In this document: positions 1 through 11,539 of the stretch, piece after piece | Layout: each line of letters opens with the position of its first letter | How positions within the stretch are numbered: the stretch's first letter is position 1 | Assembly (NCBI RefSeq): GCF_947179515.1 | Contig: NC_067473.1 | Span: 80,828,126-80,892,125 of the forward strand | From: Apodemus sylvaticus | Taxonomy: Eukaryota; Chordata; Mammalia; Rodentia; Muridae | Length of the DNA: 64,000 nt | Reading direction: 5' to 3' | The notes under the pieces: model-generated | The model's database searches: none | The model's input: the letters and a program-made list of their open reading frames with translations, nothing else | What the model was told of the DNA's origin: nothing | Position numbers and translations under genes: made by a program

Positions 1-474
1 AGGCCATGAAAGCTAAATAGGAGAACATGAAGTTACGATAGAAGTCAAAGGTACACAGGAGTTGGGAGAGTGTAGAAGAGTGAGAATCTACTAAAACTCA
101 ATTTGTTAGAAAATGCTATAATAATACATAATAGCTGTGTGCTAGTGCACAGAACTGTCCACCAATCCAAACAGTTGCCATCTTAATGAGCTCAGCTGTG
201 CTATTTGCAAATGATCATCAGGTGGACTTATGGACTGTTGCCATTCCCTCATAGAAAAGTTTGCAAGAATGGTCATTGGACCTTTACCTAAATATCTAGC
301 CATTCCCCCAAGACAGTTGCTTGCATTTCTGTCTTATTTGCCTGTGACCTCTGTGTCTCTGCAGAGCTGGAATATATAAGTTGTAAAGGAAATAGGAGAT
401 GGGCATCTTCTGCATAGTTGTGAGGTAGCTGTCATCTATGCTGGGTGCAGACTTCCCAGTGTGTCTGTTTTATG

Positions 475-477
<3 letters not shown>
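1..477. other. Unannotated AT-rich sequence
   Basis: No repeat, RNA gene or convincing open frame was recognised here. Confidence 0.5.

Positions 478-535
<58 letters not shown>
478..535. repeat. (AC)n microsatellite
   Basis: An uninterrupted AC array of about 29 units. The Thr-His open frame across it is only a reading of the repeat. Long pure arrays like this are typically polymorphic in rodents. Confidence 0.97.
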
Positions 536-537
<2 letters not shown>

Positions 538-1289
538 GTAATTCCTAACCCAGGCTCTGTAAGTAACTCCAATAAATTCACTATTTCTCCAGGGGGAACT
601 TTGGTGAAATCTAACTTGACTATGTCATTGGGACTTTAAGAGTTACTTGATGATAAGTTTCTCTCATTCAGGTAGTTGAAAAGGGAAAAAATATAGAAAA
701 TACTGTTTATTAATATATAAGAGGCTTATGCAACTCAAATTCCCATGCTGATGAATAGCTTCTCATTGGAGCATAGGTAGGTCAGGGGAAGATCCTGTCC
801 ACAACTTCTGCAGACCAGCACTGCAATGTGATGGGGGCTTTATGGCTCAATAAAACTTTTCTGATCCCTGGGCTAAGATTTCATGATTTAGTGAGTAAGA
901 CTGACATGTAAAATATTAATTACAGGATACTAAGATAATTAATTTGGTAGAAGCAGAGAAAGACTCAAGGGATATGAGAGAATAAGTTCTTTTTTTCCCA
1001 GAGAATGTCTCCGAGAGTAACATTTAAGATGCAATGGAAGTTGAAGGGCTTCTCAAAATTTAGAATGTGGGTGAGGCACTAGATTATTATGGAAAAGGTA
1101 CAAGGATAGAAGAGAGGCATTACTGAGGAAGGGTGAATGCTTGTATGTCTATAGAGTTAAGCATTGAGAGAGGACAGGAGAAAAGGTCTGTTCGATATAG
1201 CATACCAGTCTCTAATTCATTCTTTCAAAATAACACTACTTTCATAGTAAAACTCTATATCTAGATAATGTTTTATTTTCAAAATGGTG
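536..1289. other. Unannotated AT-rich sequence
   Basis: Purine-rich, AT-rich DNA leading into the L1 remnant downstream. No stable open frame or recognisable repeat was seen, although the last part may be unrecognised decayed L1. Confidence 0.4.
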
Positions 1290-2445
1290 CGATGAAGGTA
1301 GCTGAAACAATCCTGAATATTAAAAATAATGCTGGAGGAATCATCATTCCTGATTTCAGGTTCTATACTACAGGGTCACAGCAGTTAACACAGGATGGTT
1401 CTGGCATAGAAGTAGGCACCAGGGCCAAATGAACATAATACAGGACTCAGATGTAGCTTAGTGCAACCATAGCTACTGAACTTGGCAAACAGACAAAATC
1501 ACGCATTGGAGAAAGAATGTCATCTTCAAAACAGGGTACTAGACAAATTGGATAGCTACATGTAGAAGAATGAAACCAAATATTTATATTTTATCATATG
1601 TAAAATGACTCTAAGTGGATCAAGGATCAGCAATTGATAAATAGGACCTCATGAAAGTAAAATCTTCTATACTGCATAAGACATGACCAGCCAAGTGAAG
1701 AGGCAGCCTAAAGAGGGGAAAATTCTTTGCCAGCTATTTAGCTGACTGAGAGTTTTTGTTTAGAATGTACAAAGAACTAAAAACAGCTCAACACCAAGAA
1801 ATCTAATAATCCAGGTTTAATAAAAATGGGCCATAAGACTAAGTAGTTTTTTCAAGAGAACAGATACAAATAAAGTTTTATTTAAATGTTCAGCAGCTTT
1901 GGCATTAGCTAAATGAAAATTAAGAATATTTTGAGATTTTATCTTACTGCATTCAGAATGGCTAAGGGTCTTTTTAATGACAAAAATGATGTCATGATAT
2001 GTGGTAAAGGGGACTACTTTTTCACTGTCAGTTGAGTGTGAATTGGTGCATTCACTATGAAAATCAGTGTGGTGGTTACTGAAAAATGTAGAAAAAAACT
2101 ATATATTACCACTTATACCACTCATGCTAATATACCCAAAGGGCTCCATCTATACCGAGACACTTGATCATCCCTATTAATTGCTGCATTACTTATATAC
2201 TCAGGAAAGGGAAACAGTCTAGATGTCCATCAACATATCAATGGACAATGAAAATAGGGCATATTCATAGACTATAATATTATTCATCTGCAAAGAAAAA
2301 TATGAAATTATGAAAATGTCAGATAAATAGTTGGAACTTGAAATAGTTATTCTGAGTGAGAGAGCAAAGACCCAGAAAGACAAACTGCACATGGTCTCTC
2401 ACAAAGATACAAGATTTGAATCTTTGGGTGTATGTTTAAATTGGA
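1290..2445 (+). mobile_element. Old L1 (Lx-type) ORF2 3' remnant
   Basis: The sequence follows the order of the L1 ORF2 3' third: the segment ending in a pattern like 'ggaggaatcatcattcctga', then the 'cagaatggctaa' segment, the 'agatgtccatcaac' segment and the 'gaaagacaaactgcacatgg' segment. Many frameshifts and stops make it non-functional. Its divergence from the mouse L1 copies elsewhere in this window suggests an old rodent Lx-type subfamily. The 118-codon frame starting at 2331 straddles its 3' edge and is not taken as a gene. Confidence 0.8.
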
Positions 2446-2776
2446 GTTCCCATACAAGTCAAGAAAGTAGTGAGGACATCTGGTGGGAGGAGTGCTGGGT
2501 TCCAGCCTTGCTTCTGTTAAGTATTTTCTTACTATGCCTTCATTTCTCCTTTTGGAATGGTATTGCTTCTCTGTCCCATTATATGTTGGAAGCATGTAAT
2601 TTGCTGTTTTATTACACAGGGAATTACAGTTTAACAGTTATTTTCAGTCTCAAAACAAACCCAACTTTGGACTTTGAACAGAATTGAGACTGTGAAGAAC
2701 TAAAGGGACTTTTGATGTTGGATTAAATGCCTTTTGCATTATTATATAGTTTCATGAGTTTACATGGGACAGGGAA

Positions 2777-3152
2777 TGTGATATGATGGTTTGAATGAGA
2801 AGTATCCTTTCTATAGGTTCAAGTGTTTGAAGACTTGGTTCTTAGTTGGTCCTGATGTTCAGGGAGGTCAAGGTGACATAGCCTTCCTGGAGTATATCCT
2901 TCAATGGGGGTCATGTTTTGAGATTATATAGTCTTGCCCTACTTGCAGTTTTTTTTTTCCTATTTTGTGCTTGGGAATAAGGATGTGAGCTCACAGCCTC
3001 CTGCTCCAGCCATCATGTCTGCTCACTTAGTCCTCCCTGCCATGACAATTTAACCCTCTGGAACTGGAACTGTAAGCCTGAAAAAATCCATTCTTCTATA
3101 AGTTACCTTAGTCATGCTGTTTTATTATAGCAACATAAAAGTAACCAATACA
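2777..3152 (+). mobile_element. ORR1-like MaLR solo LTR
   Basis: A 376-bp unit beginning TG and ending CA. The 5' part reads 'atggtttgaatgaga' and the 3' part runs through 'ctggaactgtaagcc', 'cttctataagttacctt' and 'agcaacataaaagtaacc'. This order is characteristic of rodent MaLR LTRs of the ORR1 group. No internal region is attached, so it is a solo LTR. No five-base duplication was confirmed. Confidence 0.78.
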
Positions 3153-5639
3153 GCTGTGGCCCAAGGAGAGAAGGCTACATTTGCAGCTGGCTGCAGAACT
3201 TGGCAGTGTTATCTGTTTAGTATTGCTTTTGAAGTAAAATACAGAGGGATTCTCGGAAAGCAGCTAAGGGCAGGCACCAGTGTGCCATAGTTAGAGATAA
3301 TGCAAACATGCCTGGGTAGGCTACTATTGCTAGCATATCAACATTCCTTCTAGGCTCTGCCACATTAAGTATCAACGGTGACGCCTAATCTATAATGGAG
3401 ACTCTAGACAGTTTTAAAGAGTCCAGGACCATGATATATCTTTGAAAAAAGTATATTCCATGTAGTTTAGCACCTCAATATACTTTAGTTTGTCTTGTTA
3501 TACTTTAGAACATAATACTGTTTCATCTCTTAATATTTTTCTTTCCATTTACCTGAAAGTAGAAGTGCAAAATAAATACAAGATAGAAGATAGAGTTAAC
3601 TAAAAGCATAAATAAGACTTTGGAATCTGTAGATAAATGAAATCACCATAGAGGTGGTAGGACATAAAGCCAAAGCAGTACATGAGCTTGGCTGTCAGCA
3701 GCTGTCAACTAGACTGTGTGGATCAGAAACCAGTTCTGGGAACACAAATGCAAACCAGAATCCTCAAGGAAATATGAGCAAAGTCCACTAAAGCATTGTC
3801 CCAACCCATGGTCATGAGGGCACACCTGGAGACACTGGATAATCCAGGGACAAAGACAAAGCAATTCTTGCTCTGGAAAAGTATGTGACTGATTAAAAAT
3901 GGCCACACAGTTTTACTTTTTCTTCAGATGAGGATTGGTCCAATCTCTCTCCTCTTGTATCTGTCCTGCTATGGTGAATACATCAGAACTAATGTTCTGA
4001 GGCTGCTGTCAAAGTTTTTGAAATGTTTTGACAGACCTAAGTCTGAGTATCTATCCTAAGATCACTGTCTAGGAAAGACCATCTGATTAGAGGTTCCATG
4101 GAAACTGGCCTCCCAAACATCCTCATCAAGGTGCTTGATATATTTATTGAAGTTATTCTACCTTGTAGAATGCTGGGACAGAGCTGGCTTAGTAGAGATA
4201 CCTTGAATTCACTTTTTTCTTTTAAATTTCAGCAGGGATTAAAAATGCTCTCAGCTTGCTTTATTAACCATCTATCCAAGACCATTCACTATGTAAAAAC
4301 CCTTGTGAGCATCCCATCGCCATCAGTTTAAAGCATTTTATATTATTGGTAGGAAACTAATACTTGGAGAACTTATTGTCCTTGCAGCCCTCTGAGTAAA
4401 TGATTTACTCTAGTACATGTGCATTCAAAAAATGAACCAGAACAGGAAAATGGGGAAAATCCAGGAACACTGGAAAGGCAAGGGTGACTGGTTCCTAAAA
4501 TATACCAGATTTTGACTACCTTTCCTTCTTCATGCTGTGTTGCTGGAAAAAATATTATGGATGAAATAAAAAAACAAATTTGAACTGCTGTCAATCAAAG
4601 ACCCTTTGCTCTGAACTTCACTGGGGGCACTCAGGATTTGTCTTAAAAATACTAAGGAGAGAAGTAAATGAGTGTGTTAGGTATATTCCCTAGAATGAAA
4701 CTCCCTCTGAATTATTTTTTGCCACTGCTTGAACATATAATAAGATCATCTTAAATTTTCACATACTTCCCAGTAGAAGCTATAATGTAGACTAAGGAAA
4801 TCTCCCTCCCAAGTACTGTAGAGTGGTTGGTGGAGGGTTTGAACATAGGTTCTTCCTGTTTATTCTGTCAGACACTGTGAATCTGCTGTTGAAGAATTCC
4901 AGGTCTGATCTGTGAAGCAGCCACAGAAATAGATCATTTAAATGCCACATGATAATCTCCATTATGGCAGCACATGCAAGGTATCATGGGATGGGAGCAA
5001 GTGGAAGAAACTAGCCATGGCTGGAAGAGTGGGAGATTTGACTAGAAAAGTCACAAGGCAATATTTAAAACAAATCAGCAATTTGTTTGTGTGTTTGTAT
5101 TTTAAAAACACACTCTGAAGAGTATATGTTGTTTAGGTTATAGAAAAAAGCAAAGTCAAAAGTCAGGGTTCAGAAAAGGTCATGTGTAAAGCTACTAGCT
5201 AATCTTACATGCTACAAGACTTAAAAGGCATTGTGTGAGGTCAGCAGTGTTCCAGCTGTTTTCTACTAATTGCTGTTTTGTGTCATAAACCATGATAAAA
5301 GCTTTCTATAGACAAATCATCATTTAGTAACACACTAGGAAATTGGTCTCATTGACACTAAGAGTTAAAAAAAAATAATTCACATTGAATTACTCAGGCA
5401 GCTCTTGGGTACCACAGGCTCTGAACCCAGACCTTTCAGTCACAGAGCTCTTTATAGAGGACTCTCTTTCCTTCCCTCTCATCTCCATGGTGAGTCTTTC
5501 TCCTTTATCTCTTGAGCTTCCTCATGATGGACTGCCCAATTTCTCTTGTCTAATTTGTCTAGAGTCATGTATCAACCAATGTGCTCCAAAGCTGTCAGTT
5601 CAAAACAATTCAGTGTTATAAATACCCAATTTTATATCA
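3153..5639. other. Unannotated stretch, no gene seen
   Basis: About 2.5 kb without a recognised repeat. The longest open frames are 61-78 codons, overlap on both strands (for example near 3.7-3.9 kb) and show no domain or coding bias. I treat them as chance frames. Confidence 0.5.
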
Positions 5640-6080
5640 ACTGTGGATCCCTTCTTTAAAACTGTAGGCCCATTCCTCCAATTTTCTAGTTAACCTCAAG
5701 CATATGTCAAAAACATGACTCTTAAATCCCCTCTCCATCAGCTTTCTTTATCATGTCTATAATCCTACTAAATGTCGAGGCCATCTTTCTCATCACTTAG
5801 GACATAAGCCTTGGTGTCTATCACAGGCTTTTTTTCAGTATCTCACACTCCACACCCTACAGAGACTAAGCCAAGCTCATTGTCTTCAAAATGCGTTTAG
5901 CATGAAGCGACTTCTTATGGTCTACGCTACATCTATGCTGCAGCAAAAGCTTGGAGTGTCCTTCCTGTCCTATGCAGTGTCTTCTGCACACAGGTACTCA
6001 ACAGAGCAGCTAAAACAGTCACTCTAGATGAAAGCCAACTCAATTACTCTTGCCTTCAAAACTATCAAAGGCATTTTAAC
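5640..6080 (+). repeat. Possible ancient LINE (L2-like) remnant
   Basis: The order of motifs (a cytosine-rich 'ctcatcac' segment, then 'agcagctaaaacagtcac', then 'gccttcaaaactatcaaagg') recalls an old mammalian interspersed repeat whose intact form carries 'cagccagagtgatc' and 'aaaccctccagtgg'. The match is weak and the family assignment is uncertain. Confidence 0.33.
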
Positions 6081-6675
6081 CCAAGGACCTTTGGGTTATC
6101 CTTAGATAGAGAAGGCTGAGTAATTTATTTTAGGGTTTCCATTATGGAATACACAGTTACTCCATGGAAAGGGGTCAATAGATGCTAAATCCAGAAAGCT
6201 TGCTATGAAAAATAGGGTTAAAGATGAGTATCTGAAAGGTTTATCTATACTGATGTGTCTTGTTTCTTTTTAAAACTTCAAGAAATCATTAAAGCAAGAC
6301 TATTTAATCTAACAATAATTAAAACTATGTGTTAGGTCATAATGCACCTTATTTTTTCTGTATGGTTGGAGTACCTTAGAGGTGTGAAAGATGTGACTTG
6401 AGATTTTACTTAAACATCTGATAATTTAGCTGGAAAGAGGTGTGCCTACTGCTAATTTGCATATGGAAGTTTGCTGGTGATGAAAACAGAGTCCCTCAAA
6501 TCAGCTTCAAAATGCAGACATTTATTATAAAGTCACACAAAGGACATTTACTGAAATCAAAGGACAGAAAACAAAGTACAGCCAGGACTCCTGTGGACTG
6601 GAAGTAGAACTGGAAGGTGGCCCAGAGGAGACCAAGCTTCCTAGCTTCCTACCATTCCTAGAAACTTCAAGGTTG

Positions 6676-6678
<3 letters not shown>
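6081..6678. other. Unannotated stretch, no gene seen
   Basis: No recognisable repeat or open frame of note before the TC array. Confidence 0.45.
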
Positions 6679-6752
<74 letters not shown>

Positions 6753-6822
6753 CCTTCCTCTCTCCCTCCCTCCCTTTCTCCCTCCCTCCTTTCCCCCTTT
6801 CTTTCTCCCTGCCCCCTCTCCT
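6679..6822. repeat. (TC)n array grading into CT-rich tract
   Basis: About 70 bp of pure TC is followed by about 75 bp of CCCT/CCTT variants, so the whole 144 bp has almost only pyrimidines on this strand. It is a long polypurine-polypyrimidine tract with mirror symmetry in the pure part. Confidence 0.96.
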
Positions 6823-7509
6823 GATTTTTCTATGTAGTCGCTTTATTCGATGCTTTTGATTTTGCCTTAGACTCTGCTCTGCTGAGTCCCCTCTGGGATT
6901 AAGCAGGAGCTGTCCTCTGAGTGGCAGCTTCCTTTGTGATTTTATTCATATTTTAAAAGAGTACAGTTTTTCTTAGGTAGACAAAGGAACCTGGTTCCAG
7001 GGCCCCCATAAGACTCTCAAAATCCAAATACTGACATAGTATTTACATATAATCTGCACATATCCTCTTGCATGCTTTAAATCATCTCTAGGTTATTTAC
7101 AATATTTCGTACACTACAAACTGTATAAGTAAATGTTAAACCATGTTGGCTATGGAATAATGACAAGGCAAAAAGCCTGCATATACTCAGTACAAACAAA
7201 ATCTTTCTCAAATAGTTTCAATATGAAGCTAATCCAAATCTAGGAAATTTGTGAGCATGGAGAGCCTAATGTATTTAATTGAGACATAGCATCTTTATAA
7301 CACAGGCCATGCTAGTCTGTTGCCATGCCAGCCTGACATACAAGCCACTTCTTTTGCCCAATCCTTTGTTCTTTCTTGTGGCCCTTCTAAGGGGAAACAT
7401 GGCCAGGGTTGTTCTCTCTCAGGAGGGTTATAGGGGAGGCCACTTTCTACTGCCATGGCCACCATCAACATGTGTATCACTGATTCAGTGCTTGCTCTAG
7501 CCTGAAATA
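6823..7509. other. Unannotated stretch, no gene seen
   Basis: Two overlapping opposite-strand frames of 73 and 75 codons near 7.3-7.5 kb have no recognisable domain. Nothing else was seen. Confidence 0.45.
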
Positions 7510-7640
7510 TTTCACCAGGCATTTTGCATTCATCAACCCATTTGCTTAGTACTGCAAAAAGTACCCTCTTTTATAGATGAAACTAAATGATGTATCCAAG
7601 GCTCATTGTAATGCCGGCTCTCCCAAGCTGTTAGTGCATG
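7510..7640 (+). repeat. Probable MIR fragment
   Basis: The pattern 'ccaggcattttgcattcatc', then 'tttatagatgaaactaaatg', then a degraded segment at the place of the MIR 'aaggtcacacagct' motif fits the older part of a MIR SINE. It is highly diverged. Confidence 0.5.
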
Positions 7641-8112
7641 GTAAGTAAGTCTGTGGACAAGTCCTGTATTCCCTGCAGGCACAGGCTGCATCCAGAGTCA
7701 GTAATAGACAAGCAGAGTGCAGAGGAGAGAAGAGGAAGTCCTTAAAGCAGGGAAGCTGTTAATGGCTTAAAAAGATACTTGGAAATTCAAGGGTACTGCG
7801 ATTTTGCCATCCTTAACTCACTGCCTGTAATATTTCTTCAACTGGGATTCCAGATGCGGCTGGAAAGAAGTGGAATGATGCAGGACTAGTGGAATTGTCT
7901 TCCAGCAGGAGAATCCAGAATTATGCAATTACTTGCATTCTTTCCTCATTGGCCAAGAGGAAAGATCTTCCAGTGAGATGGTCAAATATCTAGGAAAATC
8001 TGTGTGATTACTAAAAGGGCAAACACACACGAGGCTTGTTGCAAACAGTTGGCTCCTTAAGAAGCACATTTCAGAATTCCAAGGGCTTTCCTGATACAAA
8101 CACACCCTTCTA
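7641..8112. other. Unannotated stretch, no gene seen
   Basis: No repeat recognised. The 132-codon minus-strand frame crossing 7929-8327 depends on the GT array for a third of its length and is not a gene. Confidence 0.5.
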
Positions 8113-8220
8113 TGTGTGTGCAGTGTATGTGTGTGTGGGGGGCATGTGTGGAGTATGTGATGTGTGGACTGTGTGTGTGTGTGTGTGTGTATGTGTGTGT
8201 GTGTGTGTGTGTACATGTGT
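8113..8220. repeat. (GT)n microsatellite, interrupted
   Basis: GT units with GTAT, GGGGGG and GTGGA interruptions, then a purer GT run from about 8171. Alternating purine-pyrimidine sequence of this kind can adopt Z-DNA. Confidence 0.95.
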
Positions 8221-10617
8221 TTCAGGGCTATTGTATAGATTTTTCCTGAACAACTAGCAAGGACCATCATTTCCCAGTAATGCCATCCTGGACCAGGACC
8301 ACAATCCCTTGAAAAGGCTTGCTTCATTTCTCTTTAAATTTAAGGTCACAGTCCTATAAAAATGAGCTCTCAGCAAGTTAAACAGAAGTGTTTCCCTCCC
8401 TTCTCTACCACTTCTCTTCCTTCCCCTCCCTTATCTCTACTCTCCTGGGCTCTCTTGGCTTGCTTCTCTCTTTTTCTCTGTTCTGCAGATTAGCTAACCC
8501 ATGGTTGGGGCACACGGGCAAGTGCTCCATCCCTGACTACGCCCACAGGCTTGCACTGTGTTTCTAATGTAGTGATGGGGCTCAGGGTAAGTTTCTACTT
8601 GCTGGTCCTGAAGCAAGGCTACCATCCATGAAGCAAGGATGCCCTCCATAACTACCCTGGGACAAGAGGAGCTGTACTGTATCCTTCCTGGGACCCCCTC
8701 CTACAGCATCAAGGTCTTCTGAGTTTTCCTGAGTTCACTCTCTCAGTCCAGGGGCATGGGAAGGAAGATTGAAGATATTCAACATACGCAGGTTCTTGCT
8801 TCTTTCACTTTATCTAATCTGTTAAACTTGCTGTCATGATTCATCTTCTGTAACTAGCTTCTCTAAGGATAAAATCTTTTCAATGGAATGCTTCCCAGAA
8901 TTTATCAATTAAAAATACCTTCCCATTTTTTTTTCTTTAAATACCAGTGCCTGTACAGAGAAAAAAGAAGAAAAAACTTGCAAGCATGATCAAAGGATCC
9001 AGGCTTCTGACTGCTTTCTCTGTCTCCTCTCCTTTTTGTAGAATCCCCCTGTTTAACAGTTTCTTGTAAGTCTTCCTAGAGAACAAAGACTCTGTTGTTG
9101 GGGGTTTTACACACCACAGCCATTTGCATCTTTTAGCTCTGCCATCAGAGATGGGGGAGGGTGTGCCCACAGGGACCCATCTGCCTTGCAGTGGGACAAA
9201 GGTGCTCTTTGCTTACACACCCTGCTTCTTTCTATTCTCTCCTCATATTTTGGTCCTGGAATTCCTTCCTGAATACAAAGGCCTAATGTGCACGGCTTTT
9301 GACAAGTGCCCCGTCCTGCCCTGCAAGCCCTGCCTGCTGCCCTGTCTTCCAGGAAGAGCCCTTTGTCCTAGTGTTTTGTATATCCTAGTGAGTGTGCAGC
9401 ATTTTCCCAGGGGCTGTGATTGCTGAGGTGCTGCCTCCTGCTGTCTTTGCTCCCTGACAGAAAGCTGTATCATCAGCCCTCTGAGCACTTATCACATCCT
9501 AGGAGTTTAGTAAATAGAATAAGAGACTAAGGCACTAATAAGGGCTTCCCAGTAGTGATCAGACTGAGCTATGACTGAGTGTGGGAGACCACCCTGGCTA
9601 AGACCTTCTCAAAAGCACTGATTTTCCTACTGAGGCTCACTAAAAGGGCAGAGGCCTGTTTATTAGAGGCTTAGGGTGTGGTCTGGAATCATGTGTGCTG
9701 AAATATTGCGACATGGTATTTTAATGTTGCCCTAGGTAGGAGGCAGTGCTGTTGTATGGGAAAGGGGTGGGGAAAGAGAGGGTTCTTCCTTTTCCAGTTT
9801 TGAAAGTTATACGATATTTTGGAGAAAGATGCAAATATCAGATCCTTCTCAGACACAGACACAGGCAGAGACACATACGCACTGGGAGACGCTGGGCCTT
9901 TGCTAAATATAACCCTTTGTAGCGACAGTGTCTCAGTAATTTTAAAGTGAAGAGATAAGGAGGGGAGCCAAGTCTTTCATAATGAATGCAAGCCTATAGC
10001 TTTTAAACAGGGCTAACATATGGGCCACTGATGTGAATGTGAATGCAAATTAGATATTTCTGATTGCTTGAAATAAAGTCAGCAGAATCAGCCTCACACA
10101 GCAAATGGTGAGGCTTTAACTACGTCGGTGCCAGGTTGGAGACAAGAGCTTTCAACACATACTCGGAATAAAGAGGGCTTCAGGCTGGCATTTTGGATGG
10201 AGGCCTTTCTACATGGGGCATGCACTTCTCATTGCTGCCGGTATAGTTCTTTGTTTTTCAGAGTCTTTCATTTATGTTGCTCAGAAATAAATTAAAGATC
10301 TACCTTGACCTCTAACCTGTCTGATGGACTGTAGGTTGTGGACAGCCCTGGTGTGGTCAGGAAACTCTGAGAAGTCATTTTTATCAGATATCCTTTACCA
10401 GCTGGTAACATCTTCTATTCATCACAGCAGCCCCTGTCCTGGGTGGGGGGTGGTGAGAGCAGAGGGCCAAAAATTGGTGCATGGTTCAAGGACACCACCC
10501 ATTGTGGTACATAAAACCACACCCAAAATCTCACTAAGGTGTCACAGGATGCCCTGAAAGAGACAGTCCTTGAAGGCCATAAGATTTTACAGATGGGATG
10601 TCTCTCCCCTTACCCAG
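8221..10617. other. Unannotated stretch, no gene seen
   Basis: About 2.4 kb of mixed composition. A 100-codon plus-strand frame at 9124-9426, rich in Leu, Pro and Cys, is mirrored by an 81-codon minus-strand frame; neither shows a domain, and I judge both to be chance. No interspersed repeat was recognised with confidence. Confidence 0.45.
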
Positions 10618-10655
10618 TTTCTGTTTCTGTCTCTCCATCTCTCTGTCTCTCTGTT

Positions 10656-10696
<41 letters not shown>

Positions 10697-10768
10697 ATGT
10701 ATGTACGTATGTATGTATGTATGTATGTATGTATGTATGTGTGTGTATGTGTGTATTTGTGTGTACAG
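10618..10768. repeat. Compound (TCTG)n-(GTAT)n-(GT)n microsatellite
   Basis: Imperfect TCTG/TCTC leads into about ten TCTG units, then about twelve GTAT units with one GTAC variant, then GT-rich sequence. Four frames stay open across it only because the period is four. This is a mutational mosaic in which one motif has turned into the next. Confidence 0.96.
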
Positions 10769-11256
10769 GAACTTGGGATTTACAGAAAGCTTCATGGAGG
10801 AAGAGCCGCTAAGCTAAGTCATCAAAAACAAACAGAAGGAAGTAGAGGAGGGTCAGAGTCCATCCCTGCCCCGACCCAGGTGAGACAGCACAGGCAAATG
10901 GCAACGAGAAATGTTTCACTCCGTGGTAGTGGGAGAGCGGGCAGGCAAACTGCAGTCTGAGACATCCCTGATGGCTTCACAACAAGGTTGGTACCTGACA
11001 TGGTTCCCTAGAGTTGTTGGCCCCACGGGACAAGGCCAACAGAAAGCTTTCATGAGAGGCCTTGGCTCCCACTTAAGCAAACACAGACACTCTGAAATAG
11101 GCGGCCCAGAGTTGATCCCATCGCCCCATACGCTTGACGGATTATCCGCATCCTTGAAATTTACATCCAGAGCTCACTATTTGTAGGGAAAGCACTGTGA
11201 AAGCAGTCTAAACTTTCTAACACCTTCTAGTAAATTTCCTCCTCTGTCCTCTAGCG
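10769..11256. other. Unannotated stretch, no gene seen
   Basis: Slightly richer in GC, with a few CpGs near 11.1 kb. Overlapping frames of 91-120 codons begin in or next to the microsatellite and lack any recognisable domain. Confidence 0.45.
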
Positions 11257-11514
11257 CAGGTGTTTCTCAGCCTTGCTTCTTTCTGTGTGGGCCAGCACAA
11301 GGGTCTCAGCATAAGGACGGGAGGTACCTGCAGGATGACATCTGGCAGTGTCTGGAGACAGTTTTGATTGTCATGATCAGTGAGACAGGATATGCAGCTG
11401 ACATGGAGTGTGTCAAGGTCAAGGATACAGTTAACACCTGTAATAGAGAAAATATTGCCATGGTGAAGAATTGCCAATCAAAAATGTCAACAGTAGCAAA
11501 GCTGAGATACCCTG
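11257..11514 (+). mobile_element. MER5A-like hAT (Charlie) element
   Basis: The ends are imperfect inverted repeats: left 'caggtgtttctcagcc' and right 'gctgagataccctg'. Inside are the characteristic 'gcagtgtctggagaca' followed by 'ttttgattgtcatgat', and 'caaaaatgtcaacagtagc' near the right end. The element is non-autonomous, with no transposase. At 258 bp it is longer than the roughly 190-bp MER5A I remember, so it may carry internal extra sequence or belong to a longer relative. Confidence 0.75.
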
Positions 11515-11521
11515 CAACCTA

Positions 11522-11539
11522 CCCCCCCCCCCCCCCCCC
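11522..11539. repeat. Poly(C) tract, 18 bases
   Basis: An uninterrupted run of 18 C immediately downstream of the MER5A-like element. Its G-rich complement could form a G-quadruplex. Run length may be affected by sequencing error. Confidence 0.95.

Noticed and set aside
445..639. 64-codon open frame with a long Thr-His repeat
   Set aside because: It is a reading of the (AC)n microsatellite.
2331..2687. 118-codon plus-strand frame
   Set aside because: Its first part is decayed L1 ORF2 3' sequence in a frame unlike the L1 protein, and no domain is visible.
7929..8327. 132-codon minus-strand frame
   Set aside because: A third of it is His-Thr repeat from the GT array; the flanks show no domain.
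10539..10960. Several 80-120-codon frames
   Set aside because: All stay open because of the four-base periodic TCTG/GTAT array.
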